In this document: positions 56,698 through 62,884 of the stretch, in pieces | Layout of the letters: the number at the start of each line of letters is the position of its first letter | Position numbering within the stretch: position 1 is the stretch's first letter | Assembly (NCBI RefSeq): GCF_002797375.1 | Contig: NZ_KZ454941.1 | Span: 2,155,901-2,218,784, forward strand | Direction of reading: 5' to 3' | DNA length: 62,884 bases | Source: Bacillus sp. FJAT-42315 | GTDB lineage: Bacteria; Bacillota; Bacilli; Bacillales; Domibacillaceae | The notes under the pieces: generated by a model | Seen by the model: only the letters and a program-made list of their open reading frames with translations | What the model was told of the DNA's origin: nothing | Databases searched by the model: none | Program-made: the position numbers and the translations under genes

Positions 56698-57701
56698 TCG
56701 GACTCCCTCCAAATCTTCTGTAACTCTTTTGTCTTTAACGTTTCCTGAGGGTAGTACTCTCCTTTAGCTAATAAAGTACGGACCCTCTCTTGCTCTTGTC
56801 GGGAAAAGAAACCCAAAAAGGCTTCTTGTGCTTGTATATTTTCACTCTGATAACCTTTTCCTTTGACGGATACTTTCTCTAAACAGGCACGATAAAAAGG
56901 GAGAGCGGGAATAGCTGTTTGTTTTTTCGATAAAGAATGCCATATTTTTAATCCTTCGCGATCAATATCTCCGAAGTAAAAAAAATGATGATCTGCGTTG
57001 ACTGGATATTGAATTGAAAATTGTTCGATGCTTTTAATTACGGTCTTTCCACTTCCATATATAAGCGTCGAAAATTCCGTTTCTGTTAGAGCGGGAAGTA
57101 GCCCTTGATAAGTGGTCTTGTTTTCAACGATCAAATGTAATTGTCGGTTACTTTGTATGTTGGTTGGATTAATCGCGAACATAAGAGGTTCAGAAACAGG
57201 GATAATATGTAATCGTTCAAAGACACCGATTCGCTCCAACAACTCCTTCCCACCTTTTTCAACTATCCACTTCTCATCCCCAACTACTTCAAAGCTACGC
57301 TCAGGGGCTGGAACTGGTTCAGTCGGAAAAGAGTATTGCTTAATATATGTATCTACTTTCTGAATATAAGCTAGATCCTGTGCCCAAATAGAGGAATCTT
57401 TACGATAATACTCATCAAGGTTAATAGCTGGGTGCAAAATGTAACGATAACGTTGTAATTCCTTATGGTAATCTGCCACGAGTAAACTCTTATTGATTCG
57501 ATACTGTAAAGCAAGCGAGGGCACTCTTCCTGTACGCCCTTTAGACTTTACCATCTCTAACACACCTTCAGATTCCAATTTCAATATCGTATCCGAAAAT
57601 GCTTCGTATGTATCGAAATAATCGTTCAATAACTGTTCAAGTTCATTTAAAGAAACAGTTCTTTTAGAATAAGTAGATAACTGCTTATAAATCTTTTCCA
57701 T
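56685..57701 (-). CDS. jetD: Wadjet JetD nuclease (Toprim, DUF2220-like)
   Basis: A 338-residue protein and first gene of the operon. The C-terminal half is a topoisomerase VI A-like Toprim domain: E194 in LIVENKTTY and the DxD pair D246/D248 in FYFGDIDREGL (numbered from the TTG at 57704). JetD is the endonuclease that cuts circular DNA halted by JetABC. The N-terminal part has a winged-helix look (about 15-75). AGGAG precedes both TTG 57704 and ATG 57701; either could be used. Active-site residues are intact. Confidence 0.88.
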   Translation of the reverse strand: MEKIYKQLSTYSKRTVSLNELEQLLNDYFDTYEAFSDTILKLESEGVLEMVKSKGRTGRVPSLALQYRINKSLLVADYHKELQRYRYILHPAINLDEYYRKDSSIWAQDLAYIQKVDTYIKQYSFPTEPVPAPERSFEVVGDEKWIVEKGGKELLERIGVFERLHIIPVSEPLMFAINPTNIQSNRQLHLIVENKTTYQGLLPALTETEFSTLIYGSGKTVIKSIEQFSIQYPVNADHHFFYFGDIDREGLKIWHSLSKKQTAIPALPFYRACLEKVSVKGKGYQSENIQAQEAFLGFFSRQEQERVRTLLAKGEYYPQETLKTKELQKIWRESDWRT

Positions 57702-57742
57702 CAAAACTATGCTCCTATTTTTTTATGGTTATTACTATCCAT

Positions 57743-57772
57743 ATTATAGTCCATGAAAACTAGCAGGGTCTA
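57743..57772 (-). promoter_or_regulatory. Promoter of the Wadjet operon
   Basis: On the minus strand a perfect TATAAT (57748-57743) lies about 40 nt before the jetD start. TAGACC (57772-57767) is a weak -35 at 18-bp spacing. Confidence 0.55.
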
Positions 57773-58033
57773 TGTACAAATACCATCAGTTTTCCTAATT
57801 ACCAGTTTTTCAAAAAGCACCTCCCGCTGAAATTTCAAATGTTGCTTGTGTAAAAACTTTCATTTAAAGGTAAAAGAAAAAAGGTGTCAAAAAAATATCC
57901 AGAAGATCAGTAGAAACTGACTCTCTGGACAACTCGAGTTTGATTGATCATTATTCATGTTTCTAGTGAAACGTATTACCTGCACCTATATAGAGTGCGA
58001 TGGGTTTGCCCTATCACGGTCCGATTGCAACAT
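57773..58033. other. Non-coding stretch with one CRISPR-repeat-like sequence
   Basis: No gene is supported between the Wadjet promoter and the next terminator. An imperfect hairpin (TCCAGA ... TCTGGA, about 57899-57930) is seen. At 57982-58001 a 20-nt sequence, GCACCTATATAGAGTGCGAT, matches the inner part of the I-C repeat at 16 of 20 positions, including TAGAGTGCGA. Confidence 0.5.
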
Positions 58034-58060
58034 AAAAAAGCCAACAAAATAATGTTGACT
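58034..58060 (-). terminator. Terminator of the broken GNAT gene
   Basis: On the minus strand AGTCAACAT ... GTTGGCT forms a short stem (one G-U) followed by TTTTTT, 38 bp past the GNAT stop. Confidence 0.7.
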
Positions 58061-58097
58061 TCATTACCTCTTCTTCAATTAAAGAACCAGTTCGATT

Positions 58098-58343
58098 TCA
58101 TACATACTTCTCCATTCGAATATCTGTCCACATTTCACCTTGCCAATATGTAAAATTTTCAATACGACCGATTTCCTTGTAGCCCAGCTTCTGATAGAGC
58201 TTCTGAGCTTGTTTATTAAATTCAAATACACCTAATTCAATACGTTTAATCCCCTGTTTCTTAACCGGGTCATTTTCCCATTTATTAAACACATCTACAA
58301 ATTTTGAGGTAGATTCAGTTAATTTTATAAAATGAGTAGTCAT
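58098..58343 (-). pseudogene. GNAT acetyltransferase with internal deletion
   Basis: From ATG 58343 (GAGGAGA 5 nt upstream) 81 residues are encoded. The first 27 (MTTHFIKLTESTSKFVDVF, then NKWENDPV) look like the start of a GNAT protein, and the last 52 (GIKRIELGVFEFNKQAQKLY, then GYKEIGRIENFTYW) like its C-terminal third. The middle, with the acetyl-CoA binding A motif, is missing although the frame stays open. An in-frame deletion of some 70-80 codons is the simplest reading. It is unlikely to be active. Confidence 0.65.
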
Positions 58344-58413
58344 TGTGCTCTCCTCTACAATATATTTCACATTATTTCCTTATTACACTAGAAATATTTT
58401 TACTCCTCTACCC

Positions 58414-58698
58414 TTATAATCTACTTTTAATAATCTCCACGTATCCACTCAAAGTAAAATAATGGTGAATGAAAGCTTCGTAATCAAACTGAAGCTGATT
58501 ATTTTTCTTAGCCATTTCATCAATCATGTTGTGTAACGTTTGTTCCGCCAGCTGCAATCCTAGTTCTTGACAGGAGCTTGCTAGGCTTTTCATATCACCC
58601 ACACGGTAGGAAGGCATTGAATGGCAGCCGCTTAAGCAAACGTCATCGAGAAATTCTTCTAGTTCCATCACTACGGACTCAATCGTTATTTGACTCAT
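58414..58698 (-). CDS. Small hypothetical protein in the SWIM/VWA operon
   Basis: A 94-residue acidic, helical protein without a recognised domain. Two cysteines (DDVCLSGCHSM) and another (SSCQELG) could bind metal. It starts with ATG after GGAGGGG, only 12 bp behind the SWIM gene, so it is the last gene of that operon. It could be a partner of the SWIM/VWA proteins, by position only. Confidence 0.65.
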   Translation of the reverse strand: MSQITIESVVMELEEFLDDVCLSGCHSMPSYRVGDMKSLASSCQELGLQLAEQTLHNMIDEMAKKNNQLQFDYEAFIHHYFTLSGYVEIIKSRL

Positions 58699-58710
58699 TC
58701 ATTTCCCCTC

Positions 58711-60396
58711 CTAGTCTAATGTGATATTCGTTATTTCGCCATCGGGACTATATAGTGTGATTGGTTCTACTCGATACTCTCCATCTACTTTATACAATTT
58801 ACCTAATAAAGCATGGTGTAAACGATTTTTTCTCGTTAACCGCTCAAATACTTTAATGAGATACTTTGTTTCTTGATTGTAGGCAATCGAAACGATCAGC
58901 CTCTCTTCATTTTTATCGTAAATCGGAATACGTAATGTTTGGGTAACGTCATTAAACTCACTGTCTCCCCATGCATGAACGTCAAAAAAGAACAGGCTCC
59001 CTTCTTGATTGTCTTCTACTAATTGGTATGAATGCTGAGCTTCATAGAAGTTTCGTAATGCCTCCCAATTGTCAAAGGAATAGCTACCAAAACGAACAGC
59101 GCTCACATTCGTACGGGCATCTATTGCCCCCATCGTTTGTTCAGAAGAGGAAAGACGATATTGCTCATTGATTTTACATCGTTGCAACGTAAACGTATGC
59201 CTTGAAAGATCTTCTAAAGAGGCATTCATATCCCAATTGACTTTTTTCTTATAAAATGACTGAACGCTTTTGAGCGAAGCTTCACCACTATAATATGTAG
59301 GCTGCATCGCTGAATACGTGAACCAGCATTGCTTCAGCTCATTGAAAAAATAAGCCGTAACCCCTTCATAGCCAGAACTTGTTTGCCAGCGTTTTGCTCC
59401 GATACCGATTAAATGTAGATTTTGGATATCTGTATAAGTTGTTTGATGTTCACCGATCAACTTTTCTTTTAACGATTGTGATTCAGAATGCTGCAGTGCC
59501 TGCGTCATTAAATAGATTTTCGTCATCGATTGACGAATCGCTTGTTGGGAGACCGATGCATTTTTTAATAAATATTTCGATAAAAGGGTACTTAAACTTC
59601 GCAATTGTTTTTCCAATCTAGGCATTTGCTCGCTATGGCAAAAGACGGCTAAGCGCTCGATACGATCACTGATTGTAAATGGAAGCTTCGTCAGACCAGT
59701 CACAGAGATTTCTTGCAATAAGTTTTGTACCTCTCGTATCGCATCATTAGAAATCTTTCTAGTTCGAGACTGTTCTAACTGTTGAACGTTCAACACATCT
59801 TTAAATAATTGATAATGAATGACCGCCTCAGCACGGTGTATACAAAACTCTTGTTCTTTGCAGCTGCACACCGTCCAGCTCCATGACGGGTTAGACGAAA
59901 AGCGAACTTTTTCGTTCATCTCGCCAAAATCGATCGTCAAGCTTTCTTGTTCTTCTATCTTTGCTTGAATGCCAAATTTCGCTCGAAACACAATGTCATG
60001 GAATTGTTTGTCCGTCAGCTTTTTTCGAATTTCCTCCAGGTCATATTCCAATACCCAAGTGAAATCACCTGTTTCCTCGTCAGCTTTTTCAGCATCTTCA
60101 CCTGATCGTTCTTGCTGCAAACTAATAATCGCTATCAACACATGTTTACATATTTTCTTCGAAGGACAGCTGCATGTGAAATCGGTTAACCCTAACGTAA
60201 AGGAACAAACGGTTTCATCTGAAAGGTAGCAAACAAGTGATTCCTCTTTCTGTTCAGCTACGACAGTGATTCCGGTATCAATATCTTTTAACGCTCTTTT
60301 ATACAACCCTTTATTAGCTTTATTAGTTAGAAAGATTTCATCACATGATTGAATGAATTCTTTCCATTCATTTACGATATGACCGTTGCTATCCAT
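58711..60396 (-). CDS. SWIM zinc-finger protein
   Basis: A 561-residue protein with a SWIM finger (CxCx5CxH): C75, C77, C83, H85 in FTCSCPSKKICKHVLIAI. A second, similar C-x-C-x5-C-x-H cluster occurs near residue 185-195 (WTVCSCKEQEFCIHRAEAV). The remainder is alpha/beta and unassigned. SWIM domains bind DNA or proteins. In many bacteria this protein is encoded with MoxR-type AAA+ ATPase, DUF5682 and VWA proteins. ATG 60396 follows GGAGGG; the gene overlaps the VWA gene by 25 bp. Confidence 0.9.
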   Translation of the reverse strand: MDSNGHIVNEWKEFIQSCDEIFLTNKANKGLYKRALKDIDTGITVVAEQKEESLVCYLSDETVCSFTLGLTDFTCSCPSKKICKHVLIAIISLQQERSGEDAEKADEETGDFTWVLEYDLEEIRKKLTDKQFHDIVFRAKFGIQAKIEEQESLTIDFGEMNEKVRFSSNPSWSWTVCSCKEQEFCIHRAEAVIHYQLFKDVLNVQQLEQSRTRKISNDAIREVQNLLQEISVTGLTKLPFTISDRIERLAVFCHSEQMPRLEKQLRSLSTLLSKYLLKNASVSQQAIRQSMTKIYLMTQALQHSESQSLKEKLIGEHQTTYTDIQNLHLIGIGAKRWQTSSGYEGVTAYFFNELKQCWFTYSAMQPTYYSGEASLKSVQSFYKKKVNWDMNASLEDLSRHTFTLQRCKINEQYRLSSSEQTMGAIDARTNVSAVRFGSYSFDNWEALRNFYEAQHSYQLVEDNQEGSLFFFDVHAWGDSEFNDVTQTLRIPIYDKNEERLIVSIAYNQETKYLIKVFERLTRKNRLHHALLGKLYKVDGEYRVEPITLYSPDGEITNITLD

Positions 60397-61496
60397 TTAG
60401 ACAATCCCTCCGGTGTAAGTAAAGCGACATTTGCTCCCATATTTTTCAACTGTTGAGCCGCTTCTTTATCGTAAACAGGTACCGCTTGATAATCTAAAGC
60501 AGGCAATACAATTAGTTTCGCACCCGTATCGAGAATTTCTTTCGCTTCAGCATACATCGAATGTTTCCCGTATCCTTCCATGAGATCTGTGACACAAACG
60601 ACGATCGTCCGGTAAGGTTCTTCTATTAAACCGCGACAATAACGAAGCGCTTTTGCAATATGAGTCCCACCGCCAAGTTGGATGCTCATTAACGTTTGCA
60701 CAGGGTCGTCCAAATCATGAGATAAATCAACCACTTCTGTATCAAAAATGATCAAGTTCGTTTTTAACATCGGTAGCTTCGCAAAAATCCCTGCCATAAT
60801 CGCACTATGAATGACCGAATCTAGCATACTTCCACTTTCATCTACAGCAATAATGACGCGCCATTTATTAAACGTCGTCACTCTTGAGTTAAAATATAGT
60901 TGATCGATCACCAATCGTTTATGTTCTTGATCATAATTTTTTAAGTTTAGTTGAATCGTTCGTTTAACGTCTAAATTGCGAATCGACTTCACATAGCCAC
61001 GCCGATGACGATTTAATTTACCGACGAGACTTGCTTTCACGTCTGATTCAAGCTTTTTTTGAATCTCTTCAGCCACTTGCTTGACAATTTGTTTCGCTGT
61101 TTCTAATGCTTCTCCTTTTAATAAATGCTTACATTGAAGAACACTTTTTAGCAATTGCATATTAGGCTCAAGCTTTTCTAACGTTTCCTTATCGGTTAGT
61201 AATTCCACTAAACCGTATTCATCTAACGCCTGCTTTTCTAAAATTTCCACTGTCTCTTTCGGAAACAGCTCGCGTATTTTGGTAATCCATGCCGGCACCG
61301 TTAAAACGGACGAACCTTGACCAGCTTGTCTTTGCCGAACTTCACCGTCTTCACCATACTCACGGTGATATAAAAAGTCGAGTACATCATCTACTTCTTT
61401 GAATTCAGCCTGGTTATCTTCAAGTGGCAGTTGTTCCTCGGCAAATTTCCCTAGTACAAGACGCCAACGATTCAACGTTTCTCTATTTGTAGTCAT
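60372..61496 (-). CDS. VWA (CoxE-like) domain protein
   Basis: A 374-residue protein whose C-terminal half is a von Willebrand A domain with the MIDAS motif DESGS in IIAVDESGSMLDSVIH, a later threonine in GGGTHIAKALRY and the aspartate of VVCVTDLMEGY. VWA proteins of this kind act as adaptors of MoxR-type ATPases, binding a target through the metal. The N-terminal half is helical. ATG 61496 (GAGGA 11 nt upstream) is preferred over TTG 61529. It lies 14 bp after the DUF5682-like gene. Confidence 0.9.
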   Translation of the reverse strand: MTTNRETLNRWRLVLGKFAEEQLPLEDNQAEFKEVDDVLDFLYHREYGEDGEVRQRQAGQGSSVLTVPAWITKIRELFPKETVEILEKQALDEYGLVELLTDKETLEKLEPNMQLLKSVLQCKHLLKGEALETAKQIVKQVAEEIQKKLESDVKASLVGKLNRHRRGYVKSIRNLDVKRTIQLNLKNYDQEHKRLVIDQLYFNSRVTTFNKWRVIIAVDESGSMLDSVIHSAIMAGIFAKLPMLKTNLIIFDTEVVDLSHDLDDPVQTLMSIQLGGGTHIAKALRYCRGLIEEPYRTIVVCVTDLMEGYGKHSMYAEAKEILDTGAKLIVLPALDYQAVPVYDKEAAQQLKNMGANVALLTPEGLSKWIATVIS

Positions 61497-61510
61497 AATG
61501 TCATCATTCC

Positions 61511-62884
61511 TCACTTCAATATCGCCCAATCAAGCAATTGTCGTCTAGCTTCCTCATCCAAATTTTTAGCCTGACGAATGACCGCTTCATCAATGACAGG
61601 CGACTCCAATACGGAATCAACTTTTATTTCGTGCCAATGAGCCACCCGTTTCGCAATCATGTTAATTTCTAATGGAGTGAATGAGCTAACAGCATATCGA
61701 AGCTCAGGTAATACTTGCAAAAACGTCTCATAGCTAATGTCATTAAGCATTTGTTGAATGCCATCTAATAACGTTTGATTAGACAGCATCATCTCTCTCG
61801 AAACCGACAGCAATCCTTTTAAAAAGGCGGCCGCTTCCGTCACAGCCTCTCCCGTCGCAAATAAATACGACATCGCTTTTTCTACACCTTGTTCTTCCGT
61901 CCATTCTTCTAACCCAATAAGCATGCTAACCACCGCACCGGCTATGGCTGGGTTTTGTTCCTTTGTAGCTAAGATTTCCTTCAACTGCACAACAAATAAC
62001 TCTGTGTGAACTGATAACTCACGATCAATGATTAGCGTATAAAACTGCTTCATTGCTTCTACCGCACGATTTTCATCGTCTTTAGGTACGTTAGCTACGG
62101 CGGTCATTAAAGATACAGCCTTTTGAAATGCTTGAATCAGCAACGATTTGATATATGGACTTTGTTCGATATGAAATAAATACGGTTCTTTCACGAGAAA
62201 ATGAAGGTGATGACAAGCGTCTACGAGAGAGTAGAAGTCTCCATCTTGTTGAATAATTTGTTCAACTGTTGGTAAAACCTGTTGCATTAACGACTCAAGC
62301 CCGATTAATGCGGCATACACAAGCTGTTCACATGCCACATGGCTTTCACTTGAACTTTTTTTTATTTTTTCCATAATCATTTCAGATACTGCTTCGCTAA
62401 TCGTTCCACCATAGACAGAATGCTGAATTAACTCTGTTTCCACATTCGGATTCCAGCGATATTCCCACGTTTCCCTCACTAAATTTGTATCGATACGTTT
62501 CACATAATTCGGACCCTTTTTCTTGATGCAGAAATCCGTATTTAAATAATCCATAGCGTGAAAGAAGCGACTAATTTCACGATGAGATTTTGTTTTTAGC
62601 AGATCTAACACTTTCTCTTGCTTTTGCACCGTTTGAATAGGCAGCTTATATTTTTTACATATCGAGTGAAAATCATTAACAATCGGAGGCATATGAAGCG
62701 TTTTTTTAACGAGCCCTACTTGATCGCCTACTAGTAGCTGATCTAACGTTTGTAACAAGCGGGAATGCTCATTTTTCGTAAAAGCACTTTTCACCCCGTC
62801 TACTAGCTCATAAAGGCTACATTCTATCTTGTCTCGTAATCCAGCTAAACCAATCGCCATGCGCATCGCTTCGATGGAATCGGC
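61511..62884 (-). CDS. DUF5682-like protein, C-terminal part (runs off the window)
   Basis: The frame stays open to the window edge, so the listed Met at 62866 is probably internal. The visible 457 codons are helical and rich in Leu/Glu, with segments EYRWNPNVETELIQHSVYGG and LTPLEINMIAKRVAHWHE-like repeats. I place it with DUF5682 proteins mainly from its position next to SWIM and VWA genes; an AAA+ MoxR gene would be expected further upstream, outside the window. Function unknown. Confidence 0.65.
   Translation of the reverse strand, partial: ADSIEAMRMAIGLAGLRDKIECSLYELVDGVKSAFTKNEHSRLLQTLDQLLVGDQVGLVKKTLHMPPIVNDFHSICKKYKLPIQTVQKQEKVLDLLKTKSHREISRFFHAMDYLNTDFCIKKKGPNYVKRIDTNLVRETWEYRWNPNVETELIQHSVYGGTISEAVSEMIMEKIKKSSSESHVACEQLVYAALIGLESLMQQVLPTVEQIIQQDGDFYSLVDACHHLHFLVKEPYLFHIEQSPYIKSLLIQAFQKAVSLMTAVANVPKDDENRAVEAMKQFYTLIIDRELSVHTELFVVQLKEILATKEQNPAIAGAVVSMLIGLEEWTEEQGVEKAMSYLFATGEAVTEAAAFLKGLLSVSREMMLSNQTLLDGIQQMLNDISYETFLQVLPELRYAVSSFTPLEINMIAKRVAHWHEIKVDSVLESPVIDEAVIRQAKNLDEEARRQLLDWAILK

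Noticed and set aside
50057-57701. Wadjet type II (DUF2397/DUF2398/DUF2399, TIGR02677-02680) as the subtype
   Set aside because: Considered first because of the SMC protein, but the JetA and JetB sequences do not show those families' features, JetB is too short, and JetD reads as DUF2220-like. Type III fits better, without a profile search.

Overview
The window is low-GC Gram-positive DNA, most likely from a Bacillaceae member. The signs are strong AGGAGG-type ribosome binding sites, frequent TTG/GTG starts, a YtvI-like permease, a MocR regulator, a protein I place in the DUF3900 family, SigL(sigma-54)-type promoters and an ECF sigma/anti-sigma pair. The exact genus cannot be fixed from sequence alone.

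Layout. (1) 1-6660: housekeeping and small genes: AI-2E-type permease, MocR regulator, DUF3900-like protein, a PAS-GGDEF diguanylate cyclase behind a cyclic-di-GMP-I riboswitch with its own terminator, decayed GNAT debris, a membrane protein and a lipoprotein. (2) 6665-8045: a decayed IS200/IS605-type element whose TnpB is frameshifted inside its zinc finger. (3) 8404-27350: a complete type I-C CRISPR-Cas locus on the minus strand (cas3-cas5-cas8c-cas7-cas4-cas1-cas2-leader-array). By my count the array has 164 repeats and 163 spacers, and I saw no repeat variant. (4) 27438-34609: ECF sigma/anti-sigma pair, UvrD-like helicase, VOC protein, EamA transporter, PucR-type regulator and a GNAT acetyltransferase. 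(5) 34776-49421: a catabolic gene set built around a divergent control region. Leftward are a nitronate-monooxygenase-like flavoprotein, a carotenoid oxygenase, two acyl-CoA ligases, a thiolase, two acyl-CoA dehydrogenases and a hydroxyacyl-CoA dehydrogenase. Rightward are a muconolactone-isomerase-like protein, an alpha/beta hydrolase, a hotdog thioesterase and a PAS-AAA+-Fis sigma-54 activator. (6) 50057-57701: a four-gene Wadjet (JetABCD) anti-plasmid system, best fitting type III. (7) 58098-62884: a deleted GNAT gene, then a small protein, a SWIM zinc-finger protein, a VWA protein and a DUF5682-like protein that runs off the window.

The most interesting system is region 5. Both divergent transcripts start at sequences with exact -24/-12 sigma-54 geometry. 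Between them lies a dyad, CGATTC-N6-GAATCA, and the same dyad with the same spacing recurs just upstream of the sigma-54 activator gene. I infer one autoregulated SigL regulon for import-independent breakdown of an unknown compound. The compound would be activated as a CoA thioester, probably has a cleavable C=C bond or a ring, and is degraded by a pathway that partly resembles actinobacterial sterol-ring degradation. The thiolase lacks the usual second catalytic cysteine, and the FadN-like dehydrogenase lacks its hydratase half.

The CRISPR array preserves a record of its own history. It has two separate three-spacer block duplications, a pair of overlapping spacers that by themselves reveal a 5'-TTC PAM, a protospacer acquired twice with different lengths, and a pair of spacers that differ at seed position 2, as expected if a phage escape variant was re-acquired. 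With Wadjet and the SWIM/VWA/DUF5682 set, defence-type loci flank the catabolic cluster on both sides.
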